Assembly (NCBI GenBank): GCA_028280265.1 | Contig: JANQMD010000039.1 | Coordinates: 1 to 64,000 of the forward strand | From: Flavobacteriaceae bacterium | GTDB lineage: Bacteria > Bacteroidota > Bacteroidia > Flavobacteriales > Flavobacteriaceae | Length of the DNA stretch: 64,000 nucleotides | Direction: 5' to 3' | Shown here: positions 34,930 to 44,060 of the stretch, piece after piece | How the letters are laid out: every line of letters begins with the position of its first letter | Numbering within the stretch: the first letter of the stretch is position 1 | Notes under the pieces: model-generated | The model's input: only the letters and a program-made list of their open reading frames with translations | Told to the model about the DNA's origin: nothing | Databases searched by the model: none | Program-made: the position numbers and the translations under genes

Positions 34930-35207
34930 AATTCTATCTCACTAACATCCATTGTACTAGAAAATCGTTTCAATAAATGATCTTTCATTGATAAAATCCG
35001 CATTTATGACTGCGGAAATCCGCGCGTCTATTTTATAACTCTCAACTAACTTTGTGTTTTTGAGTTCATTAAACATGATTCAAAAACACTAATTCTAGTA
35101 TTCTTACATAAGGTAAGATGCTATTATATATCTCCCTTATTCACTGAGTGAGTTGTTATTTTTTGTAGCAACTCACTTTTTCCTATCTTTAACAAAAATA
35201 AATTGCT
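34930..35207 (+). other. Intergenic gap ppc-comM with terminator
   Basis: There is no gene. CCGCA (34998-35002) and TGCGG (35011-35015) form a small hairpin. AGTGAGTTG (35147-35155) pairs with CAACTCACT (35169-35177) followed by TTTTTCC, a good terminator that immediately precedes and partly overlaps the comM promoter. The stretch between is AT-rich without evident structure. Confidence 0.7.
35161..35191 (+). promoter_or_regulatory. Putative promoter for the ComM/YifB gene
   Basis: TTTTG (35161-35165), an 18-base spacer, and TATCTTTA (35184-35191, one mismatch from TAnnTTTG) give a well-spaced Bacteroidota promoter 16 bases before the ATG. Its -33 box lies inside the loop of the preceding terminator hairpin. 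Confidence 0.5.
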
Positions 35208-36743
35208 ATGCTTGTAAAAGTTTACGGTAGTGCAGTCTTTGGCATTGAAGCTACCACCATTACAGTTGAAGTTAATATTGACAAAGGAATTGGGTATCAT
35301 TTAGTGGGTTTGCCCGATAATGCGGTACGTGAAAGTTCGTATCGAATTTCTGCGGCTTTGAAAAATAATGGATACAAACTTCCGGGGAAAAAGATTACTA
35401 TTAACATGGCTCCTGCTGATTTGCGAAAAGAAGGAGCTTCTTACGATCTAACTCTAGCAATCGGGATTTTAGCTGCTTCTCATCAAATTGAATATGAGCA
35501 TATTGAAAAATATTTGATGATGGGTGAGCTTTCTTTAGATGGAAGTTTACAACCCATTAAAGGAGCTTTGCCCATGGCTATCAAAGCTAGAGAAGAAGGT
35601 TTCCAGTATTTAATTCTTCCAAAAGAGAATGCTAAGGAAGCTGCCATTGTAAATGACCTACGAGTCCTAGGGGCTGAAAGTATTACAGAAGTGATTGATC
35701 ATTTTGAAGGCAAACAAAAAATCCAACCAACATTTATAGATACTCGAAAAGAGTTTTACAAAAACATTGAATTTCCTGAACACGACTTCTCAGACGTAAA
35801 AGGTCAGGAATCCATCAAACGCTGTATGGAAATTGCTGCCGCGGGTGGTCATAACATCATCCTCATTGGTCCACCTGGAGCAGGAAAAACCATGCTAGCC
35901 AAACGACTTCCCTCTATTCTGCCGCCTATGAGTTTGCTAGAGGCATTGGAGACTACTAAAATTCATTCCGTTGTGGGGAAAACGAGAAATAACGGATTGA
36001 TCTATTCGAGACCTTTTCGTTCACCTCATCACACCATTTCAGATGTTGCTCTGGTAGGTGGCGGACAATATCCACAACCTGGAGAAATTTCCCTAGCGCA
36101 TAATGGAGTACTCTTTCTCGATGAGCTTCCCGAATTTAAAAGGTCGGTTTTAGAAGTCATGCGTCAGCCCTTGGAAGATAGAGATGTCACCATCTCCAGA
36201 GCAAAGTTCACAGTTACCTACCCGAGCAGCTTTATGCTGGTAGCAAGTATGAATCCCAGTCCTTCTGGTTTTTTCAATGACAGTAAAAACCCTTTGGCTT
36301 CTTCGCCTCAAGAAATGCAACGCTACTTGAGTAAAATTTCGGGTCCTTTGTTAGACCGTATCGACATTCATATTGAAGTAACGCCCGTACCTTTTGAAAA
36401 GCTTTCTGATGAAAGAAAGGGAGAATCGAGTGTAGAAATTCGTAAACGTGTAACCCAAGCTAGAGAGATTCAATCGCAACGTTTTCTCAAGTTTGAAAAC
36501 ATCCATTACAACGCTCAAATGCAGGTAAAACAGATTCGAGAATTTTGCAAACTGACTGACGAAACAAAGACCTTGTTAAAAACGGCTATGGAAAAATTAA
36601 ATCTTTCTGCCAGGGCCTATGATCGTATTTTAAAAGTTTCCAGAACTATTGCCGATTTAGAAAATGAGAGGGATATTCTTCCCAATCATGTTTCGGAAGC
36701 CATTCAATACAGAAGCTTGGATAGAGAAGGCTGGTTGGGGTGA
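35208..36743 (+). CDS. comM: YifB/ComM Mg-chelatase-like AAA+ ATPase
   Basis: The 511-residue protein has the N-terminal Lon-like/ChlI domain (KVYGSAVFGIEATTITVEVNI, NMAPADLRKEGASYDL). An AAA+ module follows with Walker A GPPGAGKTMLAKRLPSILP (about residues 222-240), sensor and pore regions RPFRSPHHTISDVALVGGG, Walker B VLFLDELPEF, and a C-terminal MG-chelatase helical domain (LNLSARAYDRILKVSRTIADLE). ComM is a helicase that extends branch migration of donor DNA in natural transformation. No other competence gene is here, but the pilus-like operon begins just downstream on the opposite strand. Confidence 0.95.
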   Translation: MLVKVYGSAVFGIEATTITVEVNIDKGIGYHLVGLPDNAVRESSYRISAALKNNGYKLPGKKITINMAPADLRKEGASYDLTLAIGILAASHQIEYEHIEKYLMMGELSLDGSLQPIKGALPMAIKAREEGFQYLILPKENAKEAAIVNDLRVLGAESITEVIDHFEGKQKIQPTFIDTRKEFYKNIEFPEHDFSDVKGQESIKRCMEIAAAGGHNIILIGPPGAGKTMLAKRLPSILPPMSLLEALETTKIHSVVGKTRNNGLIYSRPFRSPHHTISDVALVGGGQYPQPGEISLAHNGVLFLDELPEFKRSVLEVMRQPLEDRDVTISRAKFTVTYPSSFMLVASMNPSPSGFFNDSKNPLASSPQEMQRYLSKISGPLLDRIDIHIEVTPVPFEKLSDERKGESSVEIRKRVTQAREIQSQRFLKFENIHYNAQMQVKQIREFCKLTDETKTLLKTAMEKLNLSARAYDRILKVSRTIADLENERDILPNHVSEAIQYRSLDREGWLG

Positions 36744-36829
36744 CGAATGTAGAGTAATGAATTAAAATAGTCGAAAATATATTTACGCCTTTCACATCAA
36801 ATTAAGATTCATTTCTCAATAACATTCAA

Positions 36830-37960
36830 CTACCCTATCACAGTACTCAACTGGAACATAGGCAAATACATAGCTATTAAGATCGTAGCAACGATGATTC
36901 CCAAAACCAACACAATGATAGGTTCTATGGTAGAACTGATCATTTTAGACTTATACTCTATTTCCTGATTGTACTGTTCTGTAAGTCTTTTAAAGATGGT
37001 TTCGTTCTGATTGGTTTCCTCGGCTACTTTAATCATAGATGCCATTCTTTTGTCAAAAATAGAAATGCCTTCAATGCTCTCATGAAAGCTCTTTCCTTGT
37101 AATATGCTCTGTTCTACTTTTTCCAATGCTACTTCTAAAGGGTAATATTCAATCATTTTCTTCGTCAATTGGATTCCATTTAATAAAGGAACCTTCGCAC
37201 TAGTCAGTAAGTTAATCGCTTGTGTGAATTGAGAGATTCTTACTTTCCTTACAAATTCACCTACAAAAGGAATTTTTAATAAGAAGGATGACATGAGTTT
37301 GCGATACCATATTTTTTTTCGCGATAGTCGAAAGAAAATAAACAAGCTAAAGAGCAACAATACAAACCATCCAAAATAGGCTTCAAAAGCTTCTGAAACG
37401 CTTATAATTACTTTTGTCAGCCAAGGAAGGTCGTTTCCATTTTGTTGAAAAATACTTTCAAACATCGGCACTACGAATTTTAACATGAATACAATTGCCA
37501 CTAGTGCAGTAAACAGTACAATCATAGGATATGACAAAGACCCTACAATGGTTCTTCTTTGTTGATTTTTTCGCTGATAAAAAGCTCCTAACTCTTTAAA
37601 AACTCTTTCTAAAGTCCCTGTCCTCTCTCCTATTTGGATGGAATAAAATTCATACTCAGAAAATGGCTTTTGAGTTTTTATGGCCTCAGAAAAATTTCTA
37701 CCATTGATAATCGCTTCTTGTAACTGCAGGACAAGATCCTTGTCAGCTTTCTTTTTTTGTTCTTCTGCCAAAAGGCTCAAAGAATCTTTTAAAGTCAATC
37801 CGGATTCTAGCAAAACATTCAACTCAATGTAAAAACTCTCTTTCTTCTTGTTTCCAAAGGAAGAACCAAACAGTGTAATCTCCTTTTTTAAAAGAGCATC
37901 TACATCAAACGAAGATTTTTGCTGAGACTGTTTTTTTATATTTTCTAATTGAAATGACAT
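36830..37960 (-). CDS. Type II secretion / type IV pilus inner-membrane platform protein (GspF/PilC-like)
   Basis: The 376-residue protein has the duplicated T2SSF domain layout. A first cytoplasmic domain (YIELNVLLESGLTLKDSLSLLAEE, ISIQIGERTGTLERVFKELG-like region) is followed by a helix near residues 140-170, a second near 200-220, a second T2SSF domain (QFTQAINLLTSAKVPLLNGIQLTKKM, MASMIKVAEETNQNETIF) and a final helix with EPIIVLVLGIIVATILIAMYLPMFQL. That last segment is the most conserved part of GspF. It is the last gene of the minus-strand filament operon, its start overlapping the preceding stop by one base. The extended N-terminal 35 residues are charged. Confidence 0.93.
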   Translation of the reverse strand: MSFQLENIKKQSQQKSSFDVDALLKKEITLFGSSFGNKKKESFYIELNVLLESGLTLKDSLSLLAEEQKKKADKDLVLQLQEAIINGRNFSEAIKTQKPFSEYEFYSIQIGERTGTLERVFKELGAFYQRKNQQRRTIVGSLSYPMIVLFTALVAIVFMLKFVVPMFESIFQQNGNDLPWLTKVIISVSEAFEAYFGWFVLLLFSLFIFFRLSRKKIWYRKLMSSFLLKIPFVGEFVRKVRISQFTQAINLLTSAKVPLLNGIQLTKKMIEYYPLEVALEKVEQSILQGKSFHESIEGISIFDKRMASMIKVAEETNQNETIFKRLTEQYNQEIEYKSKMISSTIEPIIVLVLGIIVATILIAMYLPMFQLSTVIG

Positions 37961-38415
37961 TACTGATTCAAATAAAATGAGGCATCTTTTCTTTTGTAAA
38001 CAAAAAACTGACGTTGAGAATATATATTGGCAAAGTTCATTTCTACCGCATCAATTTTTCCTTTCTCTACAGTGCTTCCATCCAAATAAAACTGCAGTTT
38101 GGTCACGGTTAGTACTACAGAGTCTTGATTTCTTTTTATGATTTCTTTTCCAAAGAGATATTCTATTTCACCTTTTGAGTTTTTTAATGATAAAGCTTTT
38201 CTCCCTTCATCATATTCACAGGCATACTGATTTAAGTCTTGCTGCAACCATCGCTCTAAACGATTTATTTCTTGTTGTTTTTCGAAAGTCGTTATAATGT
38301 TTCTCACCTGGCTCTGTACATTTTGCAACGCTAAAAAAGAAAGTGAGACGACAATGCTAGAAATAATAATCACAACCAGCAGTTCACTCAATGTAAATGC
38401 TTTGATCTTTTTCAT
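37960..38415 (-). CDS. Pseudopilin with type III-like prepilin signal (GspJ/I-like)
   Basis: The 151-residue protein begins MKKIKAFTLSELLVVIIISS, a prepilin leader with cleavage expected before Phe6 and Glu at +5. The residue at -1 is Ala instead of the usual Gly. After the hydrophobic helix come a coiled segment (FEKQQEINRLERWLQQDL) and a small beta domain. Its position between GspF and another pseudopilin suggests a minor pseudopilin; the WLQQDLNQYACEY stretch resembles GspJ. It overlaps the upstream gene by four bases. Confidence 0.82.
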   Translation of the reverse strand: MKKIKAFTLSELLVVIIISSIVVSLSFLALQNVQSQVRNIITTFEKQQEINRLERWLQQDLNQYACEYDEGRKALSLKNSKGEIEYLFGKEIIKRNQDSVVLTVTKLQFYLDGSTVEKGKIDAVEMNFANIYSQRQFFVYKRKDASFYLNQ

Positions 38416-38768
38416 CTTTCCAATTCTTTTTTCATTCTAACATCTTTACTCTTTGCATGAGAGGCCTTGAATATTACGTAAGCAACATTTGCTTTTAGTT
38501 CTCTTGAAATTTCAACATTCCACAATCCAATTTTCTCTTCACTAGGAACTTTTATGAAGCCATGATGATATTGATAGGTCATCTTATTCAATTCTGAATC
38601 AATTTTTGAAGTGTCTGTTTTGATGGTTCTCTCCAACACATTCATCACCGTGGTCATTGCAATTCCAAATACGATTAAAATGATCACTGTGGCTAACAAC
38701 GTCTCCACCAAAGAGGAGCCCTTTAATTTTAAATCTTTTAGATATGTATTTTTTTTTACTGAATCCAT
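38412..38768 (-). CDS. Minor pseudopilin (GspI-like)
   Basis: The 118-residue protein carries an internal prepilin motif KLKGSSLVETLLATVIILIV, with cleavage after the Gly at about residue 17 and Glu at +5. The long leader (17 residues) with basic character is acceptable for minor pilins. The remainder is a small soluble domain. SLVETLLATVI is close to GspI/PilV-like sequences. It overlaps both neighbours, by 13 bases upstream and 4 downstream, indicating translational coupling. Confidence 0.78.
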   Translation of the reverse strand: MDSVKKNTYLKDLKLKGSSLVETLLATVIILIVFGIAMTTVMNVLERTIKTDTSKIDSELNKMTYQYHHGFIKVPSEEKIGLWNVEISRELKANVAYVIFKASHAKSKDVRMKKELER

Positions 38769-40012
38769 TTTGACACTTTGGGTTGATAATTACCAATAAA
38801 AAGTCCGTTGTATTCCTCAGGTATTTCTTTTGAATTTATAATCCCATTATAAATGTGATTTAGATATACTCCTCCAAATTGCCTTGCTATGAAACCACTT
38901 GTATAAACAAAACCATGAATGCTCCCTCCTAATTCTAGGTTTTTAGAACAATAGACATCTCCAGTGACTTTTGCATTTTTTTCTACAACAATATGAGGGA
39001 TGTTTTCTATTCTACTATGGTTGGTAGATTGATACAAAACAACTCCTTTAACGTCCGCCCCTTTTTCTAAAATGATTCCTTTTAGTTCATTGGAACTTAC
39101 AGAATTACTTTCTTCAAGAATTACCAATGAAGATGGATAATTCAATTGAGCATTTGATTTTACCAAAATAGATTGAGAAGCAAAAGCTTGACATGTTCCT
39201 TTAAATCCTCTTTCAAATTCAATTCTCGGAGCTTTTAAAATAACATCTTCTAGATTTGCTGTAGCAGGTACATAAATTTTGTTTTTAGAGGATATAATGA
39301 TGTTTCCTCTCAAAGACATTTGATCTAAAGAAATGGTCAAATTCGTTTCAAAAAAATGAACTTCTTCTTTAAAATCTACGGTTATATTAGCTCCCTCTTC
39401 CAAATCGATATATTTTGCCTCTTCCTGAGCTCTTCCCTCTAAAAATTGTCTTACGGTTTGCAAATTTTGAATGCTAGGAAGGGTCCCTGTACTACTACTT
39501 TTAACTCCATAAATCAATTCACCTCCGTAAAAAGAAGTACCAGCAATACTCCCTGTCTTTACACCCAGTCTTGGAAGAGCTGCATCACCAATAATTTTGG
39601 TTCGTCCTACCAATATTAGTGGTTGATTTTTCTCTTTTAGATACAGTGCTTTTCTATCGGAATGATGATTTCCCATAATTCCAATTTTCTCAAAAAACTC
39701 ATTCTTAATACGGCTTTGCACAATCACCAAATCATACAGCCCCCATGGCTTTTTAAGAATTGTGGTTTCTTCATCTTTATACTCTGTAAAAACTACTTTT
39801 CTAGCTTGATTATAGGATATTTTCTCTTGACGCAAATAATCGAAAGCGGCATAAGTAGCATGCACTGCTTCTTTGTACAATTGCGATTTTGCCTGAACTC
39901 TATTCTGTAAAAAGACAAGTGAAATAAAAGCGAACAAAACAATGATAATAATCACCGAGATCACCAGCACATACTGTATGGCTCCTGCTTTTATTTTCAT
40001 CTTCATGCTCAC
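38756..40012 (-). CDS. Membrane-anchored protein with beta-solenoid-like repeats in the GspK/PilX position
   Basis: The 418-residue protein starts MSMKMKIKAGAIQYVLVISVIIIIVLFAFISLVFL. This is a short basic leader and a pilin-like hydrophobic helix lacking the +5 Glu, as in GspK/PilX-type minor pilins. The body contains repeated short strands spaced like a beta-solenoid or polymer-forming fold (NIIISSKNKIYVPATANLEDVILKAP, GTCQAFASQSILVKSNAQL, ELKGIILEKGADVKGVVLY, HIVVEKNAKVTGDVYCSKNLELGGSIHGFVYTSG). I find no clear named family. Its location among pseudopilin genes suggests a tip or accessory filament protein. Confidence 0.68.
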   Translation of the reverse strand: MSMKMKIKAGAIQYVLVISVIIIIVLFAFISLVFLQNRVQAKSQLYKEAVHATYAAFDYLRQEKISYNQARKVVFTEYKDEETTILKKPWGLYDLVIVQSRIKNEFFEKIGIMGNHHSDRKALYLKEKNQPLILVGRTKIIGDAALPRLGVKTGSIAGTSFYGGELIYGVKSSSTGTLPSIQNLQTVRQFLEGRAQEEAKYIDLEEGANITVDFKEEVHFFETNLTISLDQMSLRGNIIISSKNKIYVPATANLEDVILKAPRIEFERGFKGTCQAFASQSILVKSNAQLNYPSSLVILEESNSVSSNELKGIILEKGADVKGVVLYQSTNHSRIENIPHIVVEKNAKVTGDVYCSKNLELGGSIHGFVYTSGFIARQFGGVYLNHIYNGIINSKEIPEEYNGLFIGNYQPKVSKWIQ

Positions 40013-40470
40013 TGTCTCAATGGATAAGCTTTTTTCTCTTTTTGATATTCCACAAGAATTTCTTTCTCGTCTCCCTTGATCAATTTTACTTCTTTGTATG
40101 TATCTCCTGCTTTAAAAATTTCGTCCATTTCATTGATAGAAACAATAAATGAAGCCTCTCCTCCTTGAATGACTCCTTTAAACACGATGTTTGGAAATAC
40201 GACCACTATTTTTGGTGATGGTGATGGTGGTGGTGTTTTCTTTTTCTTTACAGGTTTTCTATACAATTTTCCAAGAAATGGATCTCTGTAATCTGGTTGG
40301 ATGGTGTAAATTACCTTTGATTTTGCTGAAGAATAATCAGGAATTTTTGTTTTTATCGGAGCTACTTCTACGGTAGTACTTCCATAATTACTAAAAAACT
40401 GAAAACCGATGGCTCCCCATACAAGAACCACAGCAAAAAGTAATAGATATGTTTTCTGATTTTTACTCAT
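40009..40470 (-). CDS. GspC/PilP-like periplasmic linker protein
   Basis: The 153-residue protein has one N-terminal membrane helix (TYLLLFAVVLVWGAIGFQFF) and a region PDYRDPFLGK reminiscent of PilP/GspC 'DPF' boxes. A lysine/proline-rich spacer KKKKTPPPSPSPK (about residues 76-88) leads into a small beta domain (IVFKGVIQGGEASFIVSINEMDEIFKAGDTYKEVKLIKGDEKEILVEY) that fits the homology region binding the secretin N-domain. It likely bridges the inner-membrane platform and the secretin. It lies one base after the ATPase gene. Confidence 0.78.
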   Translation of the reverse strand: MSKNQKTYLLLFAVVLVWGAIGFQFFSNYGSTTVEVAPIKTKIPDYSSAKSKVIYTIQPDYRDPFLGKLYRKPVKKKKTPPPSPSPKIVVVFPNIVFKGVIQGGEASFIVSINEMDEIFKAGDTYKEVKLIKGDEKEILVEYQKEKKAYPLRQ

Positions 40471-40471
40471 A

Positions 40472-41884
40472 TTAATCCACTAACAAAGGATAAATTTCTT
40501 CTATAGATGTAATTCCTTCTCTCACCAAACGAATCGCATTTGACTGTAATGTTTGAATACCTTCTTTTTTCAAGTACTCCGTAATGTCTAACTCTTTCTC
40601 TTGAATTTTATCTACCAATTCTTGATTTACAGGAATAATTTCATAGACAGCTTTTCTTCCTTTATAACCGGTTTGATGACAATGTGAACAACCCACGGCT
40701 TCATAGTGTTTGGTAATTTCTTCATGCAATTTGAAGCCTTCGGGTAATCTCGAAGTCTCTGCTTCTGCTTCTCTTTTGCAATGCTCACAAAGTTTACGAA
40801 CAAGTCGTTGAGCCACACTTACATTCAAAGTACTAGCAATTAGAAAAGGAGGAATTCCCATATCAATCAATCTCGAAACTGTTCCCCATGCTGAATTTGT
40901 GTGAATTGTAGATAGCACCAAATGCCCCGTTAAAGCAGCTCGTATGGCCATGTTAGCAGTATCGACATCTCGGATCTCTCCAACCATGATGATATCGGGA
41001 TCTTGACGTAAAAAAGTTCTTAAGGTACTTGCAAAGTTGAGGCCAATGCTTTCTTTCAGCTGAACTTGATTGACTCCTTCTAAAGTATATTCTATAGGAT
41101 CTTCTATGGTAAGAATATTTGTATCTTTTTTATTCAGCAATTTCAATGTTGCATAAAGTGTCGTTGTTTTCCCAGAACCCGTCGGACCTGAAATCAACAC
41201 GATCCCATTGGGTTTACTAACCGACCTCTTGTAGACTTTAATCTCACTTTCGTTGAACCCTAAGTTCTCCAGTTGAACAGCAACATTGTTTTTAGATAAA
41301 ATACGTAGTACTAACTTTTCTCCATGTAATGTTGGCAAAGAAGATACACGAATATCGAAATCTTCCGCCTCTGTGGATAGATTGATTCTTCCATCTTGTG
41401 GCAGTCTTTTTTCAGAGATGTCTAAGCCTGCCATGATTTTAATTCTATTGATGACTTTTGGATAATCCTCTAAGTTGATCACATACTTCTCCATCAGCTT
41501 ACCATCAATTCTAAATCGGACTCTGTGCTGTTTTTCAAACGCTTCAAAGTGAATATCACTACTTCCAATTTCTTTTGCCTCGTATATAATATTCAATAGA
41601 AAGTCATCAGAATACGTTAGTGAGGTACTTTCCATACCTCTCTCTCGCTTCCTGTAATTTTTTTGTAAGTATAAGTCTATTTCACGACTAGAAGCCTCGT
41701 GTAACTTTACATTCTTTCCTAAAATGATTTGCAACTCAGTCACCAAATCTTCAACCTGCTGATGATCTGTTTTCAACTCAATAACTCCTTCTTTTTCATC
41801 AATAGGAATAGCTCTGTAGTGATATGCCTGATCTGCACTCATCAACTGTAAAACCTGTGTCGGTATGTTCTTTAACTCTCCCAT
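40472..41884 (-). CDS. Assembly ATPase GspE/PilB
   Basis: The 470-residue ATPase powers pseudopilus or pilus assembly at the inner membrane. Visible are an N1E-type N-terminal domain, SDIHFEAFEKQHRVRFRIDGKLME, Walker A GPTGSGKTTTLYATL (about residues 231-245), the Asp box ILTIEDPIEYTLEGVNQVQ, Walker B IIMVGEIRDVDTANMAIRAA with HLVLSTIHTN, and a zinc-binding tetracysteine (CEHC at about 364, CSHC at about 397) as in PilB/GspE but not PilT. It is complete and central in the operon, two bases after the prepilin peptidase gene. Confidence 0.96.
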   Translation of the reverse strand: MGELKNIPTQVLQLMSADQAYHYRAIPIDEKEGVIELKTDHQQVEDLVTELQIILGKNVKLHEASSREIDLYLQKNYRKRERGMESTSLTYSDDFLLNIIYEAKEIGSSDIHFEAFEKQHRVRFRIDGKLMEKYVINLEDYPKVINRIKIMAGLDISEKRLPQDGRINLSTEAEDFDIRVSSLPTLHGEKLVLRILSKNNVAVQLENLGFNESEIKVYKRSVSKPNGIVLISGPTGSGKTTTLYATLKLLNKKDTNILTIEDPIEYTLEGVNQVQLKESIGLNFASTLRTFLRQDPDIIMVGEIRDVDTANMAIRAALTGHLVLSTIHTNSAWGTVSRLIDMGIPPFLIASTLNVSVAQRLVRKLCEHCKREAEAETSRLPEGFKLHEEITKHYEAVGCSHCHQTGYKGRKAVYEIIPVNQELVDKIQEKELDITEYLKKEGIQTLQSNAIRLVREGITSIEEIYPLLVD

Positions 41885-41885
41885 A

Positions 41886-42365
41886 TCAAAATGCGTATAA
41901 ATTTACGGTATCAGTAAACAAGCTTGACAGCATCGTAACTGCAATAAAAAAGGCCTGCAAACCAGCTAGTGGCACCCATTTTTTGAGCTTCTTTTGGAAG
42001 ACAATTGAAATGGTAAAAGAAAAAATTAACGAGCAAGCAAATAGGACTAAAAAAGTAGTTAGAGGAAAACCTAGTGCCAGTATTAAAAAGAATACGAGAT
42101 CACCTTCACCAAATACTTCAAATAATTGTTTTTTTAGTTTTACTCTTGCATATACATAGAGCAAAATGGTAACGATCAATACTACAAAAGTATTTACCAA
42201 TAAACTCATGAAAAACACATAGATGTTTGATTGATAAAAATTCAGAAAAGTAGCTAAAACACCTAGTACAATCAATAACATTGATGTTACGCTTCGGTCT
42301 TTCAGGTCTTCATAAAAAACCCAGAAGAGAAGACAAATCATTGCTATGTTTAAAGTTACTATCAT
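41886..42365 (-). CDS. Minimal prepilin peptidase (A24 type, GxGD)
   Basis: The 159-residue multi-helix membrane protein fits an A24 aspartyl prepilin peptidase reduced to its catalytic domain. The first catalytic Asp candidates are in FYEDLKDR (D20/D23), and the second is in GEGD at residues 86-89, the diagnostic GxGD motif, with VPLAGLQAF near residue 131 resembling the family's C-terminal box. The N-terminal methyltransferase and tetracysteine region of full PilD/GspO is absent. It should cleave the pseudopilin leaders encoded in this locus. The assignment rests on motif and context, since overall similarity is weak. Confidence 0.78.
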   Translation of the reverse strand: MIVTLNIAMICLLFWVFYEDLKDRSVTSMLLIVLGVLATFLNFYQSNIYVFFMSLLVNTFVVLIVTILLYVYARVKLKKQLFEVFGEGDLVFFLILALGFPLTTFLVLFACSLIFSFTISIVFQKKLKKWVPLAGLQAFFIAVTMLSSLFTDTVNLYAF

Positions 42366-42877
42366 TTACTCAATCGTTGTAAAATTATTTTACAGTTTAG
42401 TTCATTTCTCTGTGTTCTATAATTTCGTTTTTTCAAGAATGATGTAGAGGCAAGTTTCCCCATTCTCATTTGTTCCAACTCGCTAGAAAACAACATCAGG
42501 TTTCTAAAATCTCCCTGAACTTCTATGGTATAACTCAATAAATTGGCACCATCAGATTCATATTCATGAGGCTTGTCAAAAGAAACAATTTGCAAACGAT
42601 GCTTTTTACTTAAATCTGTAATTTTCTCGAACAAAGCTTGCTCAAAAGATTGATTTAAAGAGACATTATTAGAAAGCAATACTTTTTCTAGTTGCTTATT
42701 TTGTACTTGTAAATTAATCATTTGATCATTTGCATTGTCTAGCAAACTTAATTCTTTACTCAGCCTTTCCTGCGTCTTTCTAAGGTCCAATGTCTTTTTA
42801 AAAGAAAGCTGATAGGATATAAATAGCATGACTATAAAACCTATAAGAAGAGCTATATTTTTTTGCTTACCATTCAT
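42362..42877 (-). CDS. PilO/GspM-like inner-membrane protein
   Basis: The 171-residue bitopic protein has an N-terminal helix (NIALLIGFIVMLFISYQLSF) and a coiled coil (about residues 30-72, LRKTQERLSKELSLLDN). A ferredoxin-like domain follows with LLSYTIEVQGDFRNLMLFSSELEQM, which matches PilO wording (short strand, then a helix starting FRNL). PilO and GspM stabilise the platform beneath the secretin. Four-base overlaps join it to both neighbours. Confidence 0.82.
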   Translation of the reverse strand: MNGKQKNIALLIGFIVMLFISYQLSFKKTLDLRKTQERLSKELSLLDNANDQMINLQVQNKQLEKVLLSNNVSLNQSFEQALFEKITDLSKKHRLQIVSFDKPHEYESDGANLLSYTIEVQGDFRNLMLFSSELEQMRMGKLASTSFLKKRNYRTQRNELNCKIILQRLSK

Positions 42878-44058
42878 ACACCACCATTCATTACAATTAA
42901 AAAATCAAAGGTTGTTTTTCTCTTTTTTCCTCTTCCATAATTGACAAAAGAAACCTTATCGATCCAATCAAAAGACTCTAATTTTGTAATCCAATTTGTA
43001 AAGTCAATATTATCCTTAGAAACTCCTTTGACAATGATTTCTTTGCCTCTAAAAAGAATCGGAGTTTCTTTTTTAGGTGGCTTTACCAAAGGTTGAAAAT
43101 TGACCTCTGTTAAAGAAACGGTTTTAGGAACTGTTTTTGAAATTTCATCAAAATACCAAATGACCTTCGAGCTGCTCACAGAATTCATACTCTCCAGTAA
43201 CTTTTTCTTCTGATTTACCTGATTATCTAAACTTGTAAGCTGCTTTTTTAGGCTTTTATTAATCTCCAACTTCTCTTGCATTTCTGCAATATTTTGTCGG
43301 TAATTGCTAAACAATAAAAAATTGATGAGCAAAGACAAAAACAAAAACCCTAGTGCAAATCGTATTCCCAGTTGAAAAGTTCTCTTTTGCTCATAGGTTT
43401 TCATCAACGATTTTTGAGCTATGTCATCAGAGTCATTCTGAGCGTTGGAATAGTAGGCAATAATAGCGCCCAAGCTTAACATGTGAGAACTACTAATTCT
43501 CAATCCATTGATATCGTATTTTACATAAGAAGCAGCACTCTCTTTTTGTACACTAGTTAATTCCCCATTTTCAAAAACAAAACGAGCATTAGAAATCTGT
43601 ATGGATTCTGAATTTAGTAAGGAAGATATGTGAATGATACTCCCAAAACCAATTGTGAACCGAATAACTGAAATTCCATGTTTTGCATATTCATTCAACA
43701 GACTATGAACTTCTTCTTGTCTACAGATAGAAACAAATGATGTAATTCCATTGTCAAAGACATCGTAATAAAAGTCTTTGATGGCTATATTGGGAAATGC
43801 CAATTTAACAATTCTTTCTTTCGAAGTGTGTACAGTATCAATTTGTTTGGTTAAAACCTTTTCATGATTGATGACCAATGACAGATGTTTTTGACCTCCT
43901 ATTTGTTTTAATAAGCTTTCAAAATCCTTACTAACATCCGCATTAAGCAGTGACAGTTCTTTCTTCTTTTTCTTTAACTGAAGTACACAAAAGTTCTTAT
44001 CGATTGCGTGCTCAACTGCACAAAAAGTATTTCCATATTTTATGGATCGAACATTCAT
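42874..44058 (-). CDS. PilM/PilN- or GspL-like assembly protein
   Basis: The 394-residue protein appears to combine an N-terminal cytoplasmic domain (about 1-215, poorly conserved, actin-like fold expected from context) with a membrane helix (FALGFLFLSLLINFLLF, about residue 228). A periplasmic coiled coil and a PilN-like domain (IVKGVSKDNIDFTNWITKLESFDWIDKV) follow. This is the GspL arrangement, or a PilM-PilN fusion. It would link the ATPase to the platform. The identification relies on gene order and topology more than residue motifs. Confidence 0.72.
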   Translation of the reverse strand: MNVRSIKYGNTFCAVEHAIDKNFCVLQLKKKKKELSLLNADVSKDFESLLKQIGGQKHLSLVINHEKVLTKQIDTVHTSKERIVKLAFPNIAIKDFYYDVFDNGITSFVSICRQEEVHSLLNEYAKHGISVIRFTIGFGSIIHISSLLNSESIQISNARFVFENGELTSVQKESAASYVKYDINGLRISSSHMLSLGAIIAYYSNAQNDSDDIAQKSLMKTYEQKRTFQLGIRFALGFLFLSLLINFLLFSNYRQNIAEMQEKLEINKSLKKQLTSLDNQVNQKKKLLESMNSVSSSKVIWYFDEISKTVPKTVSLTEVNFQPLVKPPKKETPILFRGKEIIVKGVSKDNIDFTNWITKLESFDWIDKVSFVNYGRGKKRKTTFDFLIVMNGGV

Positions 44059-44060
44059 AA

